DNA of 64,000 bases from Jannaschia pohangensis (lineage in GTDB: Bacteria > Pseudomonadota > Alphaproteobacteria > Rhodobacterales > Rhodobacteraceae): assembly GCF_900113875.1 (NCBI RefSeq), contig NZ_FORA01000003.1, forward strand, positions 248,001 to 312,000, read 5' to 3'. A model generated the notes under the pieces. It was given only the letters and a program-made list of their open reading frames with translations, did no database searches and was not told where the DNA came from. Below, one piece after another: positions 35,242-45,018 of this stretch; positions within the stretch are counted from its first letter, which is position 1; every line of letters begins with the position of its first letter. The translations under genes were made by a program, and so were the position numbers.

Positions 35242-36021
35242 ATGGCCATCAACGATTTGATCAACCGAAAGCGGATCCAGTCGCTTCTGACCGGTCGCAA
35301 GATGAAAGCCGGGGATTCGCCGCTTCGGGACGATCCCGACAATGAGATCATCTACGACGACGCGGATATGACGGTCTTGCGGCGTCCCGGCACTGGTAAA
35401 GACTGTATCGTTTCCTTCACCGGCATAGGTCGTGCCATGGGAGGCATTGACCTGCAGACGCCGGAATTCACCCGGTCCGGCGGGGATGCAGAGAAGATTT
35501 TCGTGATCGACAAGAATCGCACCTGGGGAAATAGCTTGGGTTGGAGCCGATTGGACAAGATCGTAGCACGCCTTGGCGACGGGCGGCGGATCATCACGCT
35601 TGGCAATTCCATGGGCGGGTTCCTTGCGATCCTCGCGGCGACGCGATTTGGCGCCCGCCATGCGCTCGCCTTCGTCCCGCAGTGGTCCGTCGATCCGGCC
35701 CTTGTCCCATGGGAGAAAAGGTGGGTCGAATATCGCGAGAAGATCAGAGCCTTCGTCCATCCAGACCTGTCCGGTGCCTTCACGGCTGATTGCCGACATC
35801 ACGTTTTTTTTGGAGATCACCTGCTCGACAGCGCCCAATTCGAGGCTTTTCCCAAAGACGTCGGTGGATTGGATCTTTTCCGGATCGAACAGGGTGGCCA
35901 TGAACTGGCAGGCTATCTTAAGACACGCGGCCTGCTCTATCCGGTGATCGACGCCTGTCTTTCAGGACGGGATGTGGGCGCTGTGTTGACCGAAGGTGGC
36001 GTCAGGTTTCAAGCGACCTGA
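35242..36021 (+). CDS. Alpha/beta-hydrolase-like protein
   Basis: This 259-residue protein has a nucleophile elbow ITLGNSMGGFLAILAATRFG (Ser123), and a late His in RIEQGGHELAGYL could complete a triad. The CIVSFTGIGRAMGG strand could give the oxyanion hole. It has no signal peptide, and the first 40 residues are polar. Similar proteins occur in EPS loci of marine alphaproteobacteria, where they might trim acyl groups. No close family is recognised, and the assignment rests on the motifs alone. Confidence 0.72.
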   Translation: MAINDLINRKRIQSLLTGRKMKAGDSPLRDDPDNEIIYDDADMTVLRRPGTGKDCIVSFTGIGRAMGGIDLQTPEFTRSGGDAEKIFVIDKNRTWGNSLGWSRLDKIVARLGDGRRIITLGNSMGGFLAILAATRFGARHALAFVPQWSVDPALVPWEKRWVEYREKIRAFVHPDLSGAFTADCRHHVFFGDHLLDSAQFEAFPKDVGGLDLFRIEQGGHELAGYLKTRGLLYPVIDACLSGRDVGAVLTEGGVRFQAT

Positions 36022-36230
36022 TTCTGCGCGTTTCTTAACAAAGTCTGAATACGAAGCGTCCCCGTGCGGTGCCGCGTCTTTGCGCTTGGCCGGGGCAGTG
36101 CTCATGCCTAGCTTCAACCTCGAAACATCCCCCGAGTCCTGAAATTCGACCGCCAGCGGGGCGCTTGCGCGCTCTCTGCATGGCCCCTCCTCGTGCGGTC
36201 GTCTCCGCACAACCCCTAGAGGAGGCGCAG

Positions 36231-36515
36231 ATGCCGACAAACGACGAAACCTTCAACCATGCCTGTAGCGGCGATTGGGACCCGGTCGCAGGACCGGGCC
36301 GCGTTTTCATTGAGAACCTCGATTCGCGCAATGTCCTGCATTGGGCGCTGTCGGATGCGTCCGGCCCCGACGCGACGTTGCGCGGCTACAGCTTGCCCGC
36401 AGCCAGCGGCTACCGGTCGGGCGCGGAGGGGATCAATGTGCCCGCAGGCAGGATCCTCTGGGTGCAAGGCACCGCCACACAGGCCGTCGCCGTTACCGCG
36501 GAGACGCTTCCGTGA
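36231..36515 (+). CDS. Small phage-tail-like protein
   Basis: This 94-residue protein follows an excellent ribosome-binding site (AGAGGAGG). Its sequence (FIENLDSRNVLHWALSDASG, then GINVPAGRILWVQGTATQA) resembles the small accessory proteins found beside phage tail fibres. Its stop overlaps the GTG of the next gene. The function is not known; the link to phage is based on pattern and the neighbouring genes. Confidence 0.55.
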   Translation: MPTNDETFNHACSGDWDPVAGPGRVFIENLDSRNVLHWALSDASGPDATLRGYSLPAASGYRSGAEGINVPAGRILWVQGTATQAVAVTAETLP

Positions 36516-37024
36516 CCCGCACGCTCGGCACGCCATTCCTCGTCGGGAAACTGCGGCTGCCTGCCGGGCGGACGCAGATCCTGAATGTCTCGGGCGGGGC
36601 TTTGCCGCCCGCAGGGCCGTCCACGCCGAGTCGTCTTTCTCCGTCTGACTGGTCGTTGACGGATGCGGGCACGGGGGGGACGCTCCTGCTGACGCTGCTT
36701 GTGGCTGCCGATGGTCGCGGGAGCCCGATCACCGGCTACGCTTGGCGCATCGATGACGGTCCCTGGCTTGACCTTGGCCTGACGTCACCCGGTACGGTCG
36801 AGATCGAAGGCCTGACGGATGGCGACCCGGTCGGGGTCAGCCTGCGCGCCGTAAACGCGGCGGGCGCCGGTCTGGCCAGTGCGACGCAGACGGCCACGCC
36901 GACGGGTGGTGCCCCGACCTTCGACATCTCGGGAGAGGCCGGCGGAATTGCGATCATGTCGCGCCCCGACCTGGTCCCGCCGCTTGTGACGGGCGGCACA
37001 CTTTCCATTCAAATCACGGGGTAG
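36512..37024 (+). CDS. Fibronectin-III-like repeat protein
   Basis: The protein has 170 residues. It begins RTLGTPFLVGKLRLPAGRTQ and contains a beta-sandwich segment like fibronectin III (ITGYAWRIDDGPWLDLG, later VSLRAVNAAGAGLASATQT). It starts at a GTG overlapping the previous stop, and ends four bases before the SGNH gene. Together the three genes look like a tail-fibre module. It may be an adaptor that holds the enzyme on its target. Confidence 0.6.
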   Translation: MTRTLGTPFLVGKLRLPAGRTQILNVSGGALPPAGPSTPSRLSPSDWSLTDAGTGGTLLLTLLVAADGRGSPITGYAWRIDDGPWLDLGLTSPGTVEIEGLTDGDPVGVSLRAVNAAGAGLASATQTATPTGGAPTFDISGEAGGIAIMSRPDLVPPLVTGGTLSIQITG

Positions 37025-37028
37025 ACCC

Positions 37029-39086
37029 ATGCCGATCATCATTCGTCCGTCGGGCGACACCGACCTGTCGAACGCGACGCTCCACGAAGACACTGCCCTG
37101 CCGCAGACCATCACCGGCCTCGCAGCCGGAAGCTGGCAAGTGGGGCGTCTGTCCTGGGCGCCCGACCCTGCGGAGGTGACAGACGCGGTGGCCAGCGAGG
37201 ACCCGCTTCTGCTGATGGTCGCGGGCCAGTCAAACAGCCGCACGGCGGGCAATTCGGGGGCAATTCCGGCCGCCAAGTACACCACCGGCCCGGTCTTTGC
37301 GGATGTGTTCATCTTCGTGCGAGGCCCCGGCGCGAATATCTCGGCGCAGATCGCGGCCGGCGACTTTCAGCCCTACGACATCACCGCCAATGCCGACCCC
37401 GACAACAGCGGGACGGCCTGGGGTTCGGAAGCGGAGTTCATCTGGCAGATGCGGCAGGCGGGGGACATGCGGCCCGTCTATGTGGTCAAGGAAAGCCAGA
37501 ACGGTCAGAATCTGGCCATTCAGTGGGCGCCCGGCACCAGCGGCGACAATTTTGCCTTTCTCGAGGCCAAGGTTGCCCGCGCGCGGACCCTTGCGGGCAC
37601 GTTCGGCGATGAGGTCATGCTCTGGAATCAGGGCGAGGCCGATGCGAACCGCATCGATTTCTCGACGGCCTATGCGGCGAACTGGACAGCCTTCCTGACC
37701 GCGTTCCGGGCGCGGGTTTCGGCCACGGCCTTTTTCGTCGCCGAGCGCATCCGCCCCCTTGGCTATGAGGGCGCAAGCATCACCGACAATTCCCAGGGGT
37801 TCATCAACGCGAGCGCCGTGCGCGAAGCGACGATCGCAGGAGTGGTTGCCGACGGCAACGGCACGGTGGTCGATACGGATTTCGATCTTTCGAACTTCGA
37901 CAGCATCCATCCTGGAGAGCCCTGGACCGAAGGCAAGGGCCTGCGTGCCCATGCGGCCTGGACCGGGACTTATGACGCGACCTTCGGACCCATCACCCGG
38001 ACCACCCCGGTGCCGTTTGCCATCCCGAACGCAACCGATGTGACCCCGGGCGATGTGATCGCCGCGGCGCCCGTGACCATCGCGGGCCTCGAACGGCGCG
38101 CGCCTGTCTCCATTTCAGGGGGTCAGTGGCGGGCGCTTAATGCCTTGGACGCCGATTTCGTGGTTCAGGACTGGACCAGTTCGGCGGGCCATATCGACAA
38201 GTTTCATCGCCTTCAGATCCGCACGACGGCATCGGCGACCGAGGGCCAGACCAACATTGTCAGCCTCGACGTGGGCGGGCTTGCCGTCGACTGGTCGGTG
38301 ACAACATTTGCATCTGTTCCGTCATACGGGCCCGAAACCCAAGCGTTCATCAACACGGCTGCAGCCAATGGCGGCATCAGCCTGAGCGGCCAACAGGCCG
38401 CGGCGCTGGATGCATTCTTTGCGACGGCCACGGCGACGACCTGGTGGCCCAAGATGCTCCGCCTCTATGGGCGCCTTGGGGATGCGGTATCGTCGTCTCT
38501 GGATCTGATCGACCAGGCCACGAGCCTGACGAGTGTGGCCCCTAACGATCCGCCCTATCAATGGACGGCAGCGGCAGGTTGGTCGCCCCAGGCAAGTTCG
38601 AACACCGGTCTGGACCTCAAGGTCGACCCCTCGACCCAATTGCCGCAGGACGATTGCGCCGTGGGTGTTTTCTATTCGGCCCTGTCGCAGGATACCCGCG
38701 GTGATTTGAACGGCGGCAACGGCATCTACCTGCGGGCCACGACCGGGGGTGCCGCACGGTATCTGCTCAACAGCGCGGCCAATACGAATGCCTCGGGCCT
38801 GTCGACGGCTCCGGGCCTGCGTGCCATCGTCCGAAGTGGGCCCACGGCACTGTCCCTGCACGGTCCTGACGGGTCGGTCATCGCGTCGTCCGCCACGGCC
38901 AGTGTTGCACCCACGGGAACGGCACTTGCCTTGGGCAATCCCGGAATCGGGAACCTGACCTCGGGGATCCACTCGGCCACTGCCAGTTTCCTTGGTGCCT
39001 TTGCGGCGGGGGCCGCGCTTAGCCCTGCCGAGATGCAGGATCTGGCGACGACCATGCAGACGCTCCACGCCGCCTTTGCGGTCTGA
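37029..39086 (+). CDS. SGNH (sialate O-acetylesterase type) carbohydrate esterase, tail-like
   Basis: This 685-residue protein has a beta-like N-terminal lead (about 1-58) and then an SGNH/SASA domain with the Ser block MVAGQSNSR (Ser68), the WNQGEADA block (199-206), and DSIHPGEPW (Asp291/His294). The remaining 350 residues are beta-rich with no motif I recognise; the final 100 resemble a concanavalin-like wrap. There is no signal peptide. It probably removes O-acetyl groups from a polysaccharide. The position with two small tail-like genes hints at phage origin. Confidence 0.8.
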   Translation: MPIIIRPSGDTDLSNATLHEDTALPQTITGLAAGSWQVGRLSWAPDPAEVTDAVASEDPLLLMVAGQSNSRTAGNSGAIPAAKYTTGPVFADVFIFVRGPGANISAQIAAGDFQPYDITANADPDNSGTAWGSEAEFIWQMRQAGDMRPVYVVKESQNGQNLAIQWAPGTSGDNFAFLEAKVARARTLAGTFGDEVMLWNQGEADANRIDFSTAYAANWTAFLTAFRARVSATAFFVAERIRPLGYEGASITDNSQGFINASAVREATIAGVVADGNGTVVDTDFDLSNFDSIHPGEPWTEGKGLRAHAAWTGTYDATFGPITRTTPVPFAIPNATDVTPGDVIAAAPVTIAGLERRAPVSISGGQWRALNALDADFVVQDWTSSAGHIDKFHRLQIRTTASATEGQTNIVSLDVGGLAVDWSVTTFASVPSYGPETQAFINTAAANGGISLSGQQAAALDAFFATATATTWWPKMLRLYGRLGDAVSSSLDLIDQATSLTSVAPNDPPYQWTAAAGWSPQASSNTGLDLKVDPSTQLPQDDCAVGVFYSALSQDTRGDLNGGNGIYLRATTGGAARYLLNSAANTNASGLSTAPGLRAIVRSGPTALSLHGPDGSVIASSATASVAPTGTALALGNPGIGNLTSGIHSATASFLGAFAAGAALSPAEMQDLATTMQTLHAAFAV

Positions 39087-39095
39087 CCCCCAGGG

Positions 39096-40556
39096 TCAGC
39101 CGGATGTCCTCGGGGGTCTCGCCGATCGAAAGGCAGGGATCCCCGACGCGACCTCAGCGACGGTGCGAACAGATGCCCTCAGCTTGGCATGGGCCAGACA
39201 GAGACCTGCGGCCAACCCGGCGAAGGCAAAGAAGGCGATCTCCAGATTGGGGGTCGCCTTTGTCACGAGGGCCCGCGCGAGAAAGGCCAGGCAGCCGAAC
39301 TTCAGCGACACGACCAGATCGGCCGTCGCCTCGGGGAGATGCCCGTGCGGCAGGCGAAAGAGGCGCGTCAGAAACCACACGAAAACCGCCGTTCCGGCCA
39401 AACCCGTCGTGGCCAATGTCGCGATCAGCCATTGCGACGCACGGACCGAACCGAGCCCCGCGCCCATCAGGTTGGTATCGAGAAAGTTTCCCATGGCCTG
39501 AACGTTCCAGCTCATCCGCTCCACGCCCGAAGTCGTCGAAAGCTTGTCGAGGAGCGATCGGTCGACGAATTCGGTGACGGCGGGGACGAGTTGATAGAGC
39601 GTGAATGCCACCATCGCGCCCAGGGGCAGCAGGGCCAGGACGCTCATCACGATGACGATTGTTCGGGGGCGCAGTGACCCGCCGTGCATCCTCGCGAGGC
39701 GGACAGCCACAAAGACCGACATGAAAAGCACGGCGCCGACATAGGCCGAGGACGATGTGCCGCGCAGCAACACGAAGGTCGAGGCCGCCAGCCAGATCCC
39801 CGCGCCGGTGCCGGTGCTGCGGGTCCGCGTCCAGTAGCTCATCCAGAAGCCGAAGAGACCGAGCGACATGTAACCATAGGCGGAGGCTTCGGGAAAACCG
39901 CCGATCATCCGGTTCAGGCCCGCCATCTGCTGCCCGAGCGTCAGCGAATAATTCGCCGTCCGGAAGATCGACATCATCCATTCCACATTGGCCGCATTGG
40001 TCAGGATGTCGGCCAAACCAAGTCCCACATGGACGGCCGTCATCACTTTGACCGCTTGCAGGATCGGCCCCGGATCAGGACGGCGCAGGGCATAGGCGGC
40101 CAGCGCGATGAACGCGAAGACCGAGAGGATCATTCTCAGCAATTGCGACAGGTTGCCCCCACCCGGTTGCAGCGGGCGCGACACGATGCCGATCTGATTG
40201 GCGACGCGGCCGATGCTGAACACCTCGATATCGCCGGCGAAGACGCGTGGCAGGAAGATGGTGGCGATGGCCGCGAGACCCAGGAAGGCCATGAGCAGGA
40301 CACCCGGCCCCCCCGGGGCAACGACACCCAAGGTCATGGGCAGCCCCCGGGGCAGGGTCAGCATGACCGCGAGCATCGCAAGCACCGCCAGGTCGATGGC
40401 GATGATCGTGGTCCCCCCGACAGCGGGCAGGTTGAACGCGGCCAACATCCCGAACGGGGCCGATCCGAGGAAGATCGCAAGACCGAAGCGTCGCCAGGCC
40501 ACGAGAAGCACGGCCATGGCCAGAAGCACAGGAATTGAGCTCTGTACGAATTGCAT
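39096..40556 (-). CDS. O-antigen ligase / Wzy-like polymerase
   Basis: This 486-residue membrane protein has about 12 hydrophobic segments, with an N-terminal AWRRFGLAIFLG loop and the big periplasmic loop of this superfamily (FVDRSLLDKLSTTSGVERMS). It would join repeat units in the Wzx/Wzy pathway. The ATG at 40556 is preferred; the same frame opens about 87 bases upstream with a stretch rich in Arg and Ser. It converges with the SGNH gene, with nine bases between the stops. Confidence 0.86.
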   Translation of the reverse strand: MQFVQSSIPVLLAMAVLLVAWRRFGLAIFLGSAPFGMLAAFNLPAVGGTTIIAIDLAVLAMLAVMLTLPRGLPMTLGVVAPGGPGVLLMAFLGLAAIATIFLPRVFAGDIEVFSIGRVANQIGIVSRPLQPGGGNLSQLLRMILSVFAFIALAAYALRRPDPGPILQAVKVMTAVHVGLGLADILTNAANVEWMMSIFRTANYSLTLGQQMAGLNRMIGGFPEASAYGYMSLGLFGFWMSYWTRTRSTGTGAGIWLAASTFVLLRGTSSSAYVGAVLFMSVFVAVRLARMHGGSLRPRTIVIVMSVLALLPLGAMVAFTLYQLVPAVTEFVDRSLLDKLSTTSGVERMSWNVQAMGNFLDTNLMGAGLGSVRASQWLIATLATTGLAGTAVFVWFLTRLFRLPHGHLPEATADLVVSLKFGCLAFLARALVTKATPNLEIAFFAFAGLAAGLCLAHAKLRASVRTVAEVASGIPAFRSARPPRTSG

Positions 40557-40712
40557 CGGGTGGCGCACTCCAGCGAAACGATCACTATGACACTGGTCGA
40601 GACGGGATGAATGCGCAACTCGCCCCCCGCGCCTTGACCGCAAGCGTCAACACGCGCAGGACTCCTTGGGTGAGACCTCTTCCTCTCGCCCCGAGGTTGA
40701 AGACCGGTAAAT

Positions 40713-42191
40713 GTGACGAGGATCCGCGCATTGAACGATACGGACGGCCATCGGGCGGGGGGCAGCCGCATGAAGCGGAGCGGCATGGCGGCTTTTGCCT
40801 TCCTGTCGCGCTCCCTCCAGCAGATTTCGACGTTCGTCATCACGCTTCTGGCGGCGCGTTTTTTGGCGCCGGCCGATTACGGCGTCTATGCCCTCGGCGT
40901 CGTTTTCGTCCTGTTGATCCAGACGCTGACCTACACGGGGTTCTATCAGTTCGTCATCAATTCGCGGGCCGATGACCGCAGCGTCCTATCGGTCAGCTTC
41001 TGGCTGATCTGCGGTTTGGCGACGGCCGCGGCGCTGGTGCTGGTCGTCCTCGCAGTGCCGATCTCGTGGATCTTCGACGCGCCCGAACTGGCGCCGGTCC
41101 TGATTCTTCTGGCCCTTGCACAGCCCGTTGCGGGGGCGGTGGCCTGGGCCTCGGCGGTGCTGCTGCGGCGACAGCGGATCGAACGGCATTTCGTCATCAT
41201 GTTCGTGCAGAACCTGACGGCCCTGGTGGGCGGCGTGATCCTGCTTTGGGCCTGGCAATCGCTCTATGCGCTGGTCGCCTTTCGCTATCTGCGAATCGTG
41301 TCGGGCCTGCTGCTCTTTGCGGTGCTCACCCGAGACCGGCCCGCGATGACCTTCGACCGGACTCTGGCCCGGGAGGCGGCGGGGTTTTCCGGGGGGCTCT
41401 ACGGCGCGCGATTGATGAGTTTCCTGTCGCGCTATGCCGGAGATCTGCTGCTCGGGGCGATCTATACCACGGCCGAGGCGGGGCTTTACCGCTTCGGAAC
41501 CCGCATCGCCGGCGGGGCGGTGGATGTCATGGGCCAACCGCTGCGCAGTTTCGCGCTGACCCAGTTCGGCGCGGGCGGACGGGCTCAGCATGACCTTGCC
41601 CCCATTTTGGCCCGCTTTACCGGGACCACAGCCTTCCTGACCGGGGGCACCGCCGCCGTCCTGATCGTTTTTGCCGGCCCGATGATCGAAACGCTCTTCG
41701 ATCCAGCCTACCTGGCAGCCGTGGCCGTGACCTATGCCATGGCGACCCGCGCCGTCGTGAATAGCGCCCTGATGATCGAGCCGGTTTTCTCGGCCTTGGG
41801 GCGAACAAGTGTCGTGATGGTCTTCAACCTGGTCTGGGCCGTGATCACTGTCGCTTCGGTCTTTGTGGCCGCGCAGTTCGGCCTGGAGACTTTGGCCTGG
41901 TCCCAGGCGGCCATTGGTGTGGGGATGATTGCGAGCGGCCTTGTCGTGATCCGGCGGATTGGCGGCGTCGCCATCGGGCGTGCCGTGCGGACGTTGATGG
42001 TGGCCACCGCGCTGGTGTTGGTTTACGGCCTCGTGCTCAATTGGAGCTGGCCTTACGTCGCCGAGGCCCTTGCCGATGGTCCGGGCGCGCGTCTGACGGT
42101 CGGGCTGATCTGGTCACTGGTATTGGCCGCACCGACGACGGTTATCGCCGCGCGATCCGGGGTGTTCACTCTCCGCGTGTTTTCGGGCTGA
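40713..42191 (+). CDS. Oligosaccharide flippase (Wzx/MOP family)
   Basis: This 492-residue membrane protein has about 12-14 hydrophobic segments. It begins FAFLSRSLQQISTFVITLLA and carries the family motif FLAPADYGVYALGVVFVLLI. It moves lipid-linked repeat units across the inner membrane. The frame starts at GTG 40713; an ATG at 40770 would shorten it by 19 residues. It lies upstream of the second sulfotransferase gene with 17 bases between. Confidence 0.88.
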   Translation: MTRIRALNDTDGHRAGGSRMKRSGMAAFAFLSRSLQQISTFVITLLAARFLAPADYGVYALGVVFVLLIQTLTYTGFYQFVINSRADDRSVLSVSFWLICGLATAAALVLVVLAVPISWIFDAPELAPVLILLALAQPVAGAVAWASAVLLRRQRIERHFVIMFVQNLTALVGGVILLWAWQSLYALVAFRYLRIVSGLLLFAVLTRDRPAMTFDRTLAREAAGFSGGLYGARLMSFLSRYAGDLLLGAIYTTAEAGLYRFGTRIAGGAVDVMGQPLRSFALTQFGAGGRAQHDLAPILARFTGTTAFLTGGTAAVLIVFAGPMIETLFDPAYLAAVAVTYAMATRAVVNSALMIEPVFSALGRTSVVMVFNLVWAVITVASVFVAAQFGLETLAWSQAAIGVGMIASGLVVIRRIGGVAIGRAVRTLMVATALVLVYGLVLNWSWPYVAEALADGPGARLTVGLIWSLVLAAPTTVIAARSGVFTLRVFSG

Positions 42192-42208
42192 ACCAAGGAG
42201 GCCGACCC

Positions 42209-43051
42209 ATGGAATACCTGCCTGACCACCGGCTTTGCTTTCTGCATATCCCCAAGAACGCGGGCAAGAGTGTGCGCGCCGCCCTGAGCCGACTTGGCCC
42301 TGCCGATCACCGCCCACTTGCCGCTGACCTGAATATCCCCGAAGCCGAGGTGGAAGACGCGATTCAGGCTGCTTGGGACCACCCCGACCTTGGGCCCATC
42401 CATCCCGCGCATATCCCCCTGGCCACCATGCGGACGCATTTCACAGCCTCCTGGGCGGCCTTTACGGCCTGCCGGTCCTTCTGTCTGACGCGGGCGCCGC
42501 GCGACCGATTCCTGTCGGCTCTGCTGCAACGTCTCCGCGAATTCGAGGATGCGGGCGCCCTGACCGTCGATGACCCGCGCGTTGCCGCCGAGGCCGCCCG
42601 CGTTTGCGAATGGCTTGCCCGGCAGGACGGACCGATCATCGAGGCGCAGTACATCCACTTTGGCCGTCAGACGGATTTCACCGATCTGGACGGCGGGCGG
42701 CAGGTCACCGCGATTTTCCCCATGGATGCTTCCGCTGCTTTGGAGCGTTGGTTGGAAGAGGCTCTCGGCCTGTCGCTGACGGTCGAAAAGACCCATGTCC
42801 GCCGCCAGCCGAAGGCTTGGGCACGGGGTTTGCAGCCTGCCGCACGGTTTGCCGGTCGCTGGCTGATGCCGCGGGCGGTCAAGAAGGCGATCTATCCGCT
42901 CTGGACCCGCAGCCCGGTCTTCGACAACGCAAGGGGCAGCTATGCCGGGGTCGATCTGGGGGCGGATGTCGAGGCATTCATCGCCGACCATTATGCATGC
43001 GACGCGGCGCTCCACGCCGAAGCCCTGTCCGCCAGCGAGGCCCGGGCATGA
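42209..43051 (+). CDS. Sulfotransferase family protein (second of three)
   Basis: This 280-residue protein has the PAPS loop CFLHIPKNAGKSVRAAL (about 10-26), close to Sulfotransfer_2-type enzymes that sulfate glycans. A 3'-phosphate motif (FCLTRAPRDRFLSAL) follows. It has AAGGAGG before the ATG at 42209 and overlaps the next glycosyltransferase start by four bases. It may sulfate a sugar in the repeat unit; the coupling to a glycosyltransferase supports this. Confidence 0.85.
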   Translation: MEYLPDHRLCFLHIPKNAGKSVRAALSRLGPADHRPLAADLNIPEAEVEDAIQAAWDHPDLGPIHPAHIPLATMRTHFTASWAAFTACRSFCLTRAPRDRFLSALLQRLREFEDAGALTVDDPRVAAEAARVCEWLARQDGPIIEAQYIHFGRQTDFTDLDGGRQVTAIFPMDASAALERWLEEALGLSLTVEKTHVRRQPKAWARGLQPAARFAGRWLMPRAVKKAIYPLWTRSPVFDNARGSYAGVDLGADVEAFIADHYACDAALHAEALSASEARA

Positions 43052-44121
43052 AACGCATCGTCATCAACGGGAAATTCCTGGGTGAGCCGCTCAACGGGGT
43101 GCATCGCACCGCCGCCCATTACGCCAGTTTGCTGATGGACCGGGCCGCAGGCGTCGCCGATGTGCGCCTCGTGGCACCCCGCGACGTGCCGGTTGACCCG
43201 GCCTTTCCGACGCTCGCCCCCGAGGTTTGTCCGGGCCGGTTCGGCGTCCGGCAGGGGTGGGAAATGCTGACCCTTCCCGGCCTGGCGCGCGGCGCGCTGC
43301 TGGTGAATTTCTGCAACCTCGCCCCCTTGCTGCACGGCAATTCGGTGGTGATGATCCACGACGCCCAGACCTTCCTGCACCCCGAGGATTATTCGGGTCG
43401 GCAGGCCAGCGGCTACCGCGCGCTCTCGCCCTGGATCGGGCGGCGGGCACGGCGGATCCTGACGGTGTCCGGCTTTTCCCGCAGGTCGCTGGCCGACCAT
43501 GGCATCGGCACCCGCGACAAGATCGACGTGGTTCACAACGGAACCGACCATATCCTAGACACGCCTGCCGACGCAGGCACACTGGCGCGCTATGGCCTTG
43601 ACGGGAAACGCTATGTTCTGTCCTTGGGATCAACCAAGGGCTACAAGAACATCCGCCGGGTCTTTGCCGCCATGTCCGACCCCGCCTTGGCCGATGTGCG
43701 GCTGGTGGTAGCGGGCGGCGCGCCCGAGGCGGCTTATCGTGCCAAAGGCTGGACCCCGCCCGAGGGCACGATCTTTACCGGCTTCGTCTCTGACGGCGAA
43801 TTGCGCGCGCTCTACGAGGGGGCGGCCGTCTTTGCCTTCCCGTCCCTGACCGAGGGGTTCGGCCTGCCCCCGGTAGAGGCCATGCATTGCGGATGTCCGG
43901 TGGTGGCGGCGCGGGCCGGCGCCATGCCCGAGGTTTGCGGCGCGGCTGCCGAATTGGTGGACCCGGAGAACACCGACGACTGGGTCAGGGCGATCCGCCA
44001 CCTGCTCGGCGATCCCGACGCCCATGGACAACTCGTCGCACAGGGGCGGTCCCGCGCCGCCGAGCTCGGCTGGCAAGCCGCCGGAGATCGGCTGTGGTCG
44101 GTGATCGCGCCCCTGCTCTGA
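43048..44121 (+). CDS. Glycosyltransferase, GT4 type (RfaB-like)
   Basis: This 357-residue GT-B enzyme has an N-terminal INGKFLGEPLNGVHRTAAHY and a central LTVSGFSRRSLADHGIG. The donor motif is FPSLTEGFGLPPVEAMHCGC, with the conserved Glu residues. The start overlaps the sulfotransferase stop. A long in-frame extension upstream belongs to the shadow of the sulfotransferase gene. The sugar and acceptor are unknown. Confidence 0.9.
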   Translation: MKRIVINGKFLGEPLNGVHRTAAHYASLLMDRAAGVADVRLVAPRDVPVDPAFPTLAPEVCPGRFGVRQGWEMLTLPGLARGALLVNFCNLAPLLHGNSVVMIHDAQTFLHPEDYSGRQASGYRALSPWIGRRARRILTVSGFSRRSLADHGIGTRDKIDVVHNGTDHILDTPADAGTLARYGLDGKRYVLSLGSTKGYKNIRRVFAAMSDPALADVRLVVAGGAPEAAYRAKGWTPPEGTIFTGFVSDGELRALYEGAAVFAFPSLTEGFGLPPVEAMHCGCPVVAARAGAMPEVCGAAAELVDPENTDDWVRAIRHLLGDPDAHGQLVAQGRSRAAELGWQAAGDRLWSVIAPLL

Positions 44122-44136
44122 GCGTGGCCAGACATG

Positions 44137-44160
44137 AAAACGGGGGCCCGAAGGCCCCCG
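44137..44160 (-). terminator. Terminator after the small RTX gene
   Basis: CGGGGGCC (44141-44148), CGAA, GGCCCCCG (44153-44160) is a perfect 8-bp hairpin. Read on the minus strand it is followed by TTTT, so it ends the RTX transcript. It also lies just after the plus-strand glycosyltransferase and may work for both. Confidence 0.8.
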
Positions 44161-44187
44161 CTTCCCAAACTATCGTCGCGGATGCGA

Positions 44188-44778
44188 TCAGAAGGCTTCT
44201 TCTACCACAATCTGTTCGATCTGCGGTGCGCCTTCGAGGTAAACCACATCTGCGGCCGTGACCGTCGAGTCGTAGAATGTGACCGTCGTGTCACCGTAGG
44301 TCATGATCGTATTACCGCTGGCGGTGTATTCGAAGCTGAAGACTTCGTCATCGAGAAGCTCGATACGGTCGACGCCGGATACGAAGTCGAACACCTTGTC
44401 ATTGCCGTCGTCACTGTCGAACTGGAAGGCATCGGCGCCCGTCGCGCCACCGGTGCGATCACCGCGAATATCGCCGTAGAGAACGTCGTCGCCCTGACCA
44501 CCGCGCAGGGTGTCATCGCCCTCGCCGCCGTAAAGCCGGTCAGCGCCCGCACCGCCGTCGATGTAGTCGTTACCTTCTCCGCCGTCGAGCTTGTCGCGAC
44601 CGGTGCCGCCTTGCACGTTGTCGTCGCCACCTTCGGCATAGACATTGTCATCGCCGCCGCCGGCCTTGACAGTGTCGTTTCCAAGCCCCGCGCGGACCAG
44701 GTCAGAACCGTTGCCGGTCAGAATTTCATTGTCGCCGTCATCGCCGATGGCGCGGTCGGATTGAATGGGTGTACTCAT
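44188..44778 (-). CDS. Small RTX calcium-binding protein
   Basis: This 196-residue protein has no signal peptide. After a short lead, RTX nonapeptides begin within the first 15 residues ([20 protein letters not shown]) and continue to about residue 105 ([39 protein letters not shown]). A beta-rich C-terminal part follows ([20 protein letters not shown]). It would be exported by a type I system and fold on binding calcium outside. It interrupts the EPS genes on the other strand. Confidence 0.88.
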   Translation of the reverse strand: MSTPIQSDRAIGDDGDNEILTGNGSDLVRAGLGNDTVKAGGGDDNVYAEGGDDNVQGGTGRDKLDGGEGNDYIDGGAGADRLYGGEGDDTLRGGQGDDVLYGDIRGDRTGGATGADAFQFDSDDGNDKVFDFVSGVDRIELLDDEVFSFEYTASGNTIMTYGDTTVTFYDSTVTAADVVYLEGAPQIEQIVVEEAF

Positions 44779-45018
44779 ACTTGTTACTCCAGTTCCAGGC
44801 TCGGTCTGCGTGGTCGTTTGATGGCAGGATTCTATCGCTTGGCAATTTCTTGCCGATGGCGGAGAATTGCCTTCAAATTAACAGAATGTCAACGAAGATC
44901 GGCCGTAGATTGCCGATGAACCAGCCTTTGCGGCCCCTTGCTAGGCTGGACGTCGGGCAATATCGCCATCGAAATCAATGCGTAATAGCGAAATGCCAAA
45001 AAAATCGGCAACTGAGTC

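Noticed and set aside
42604-43047. A long upstream extension of the glycosyltransferase at 43048
   Set aside because: It overlaps the second sulfotransferase in another frame and has no glycosyltransferase pattern; the ATG at 43048 is coupled to the previous stop.
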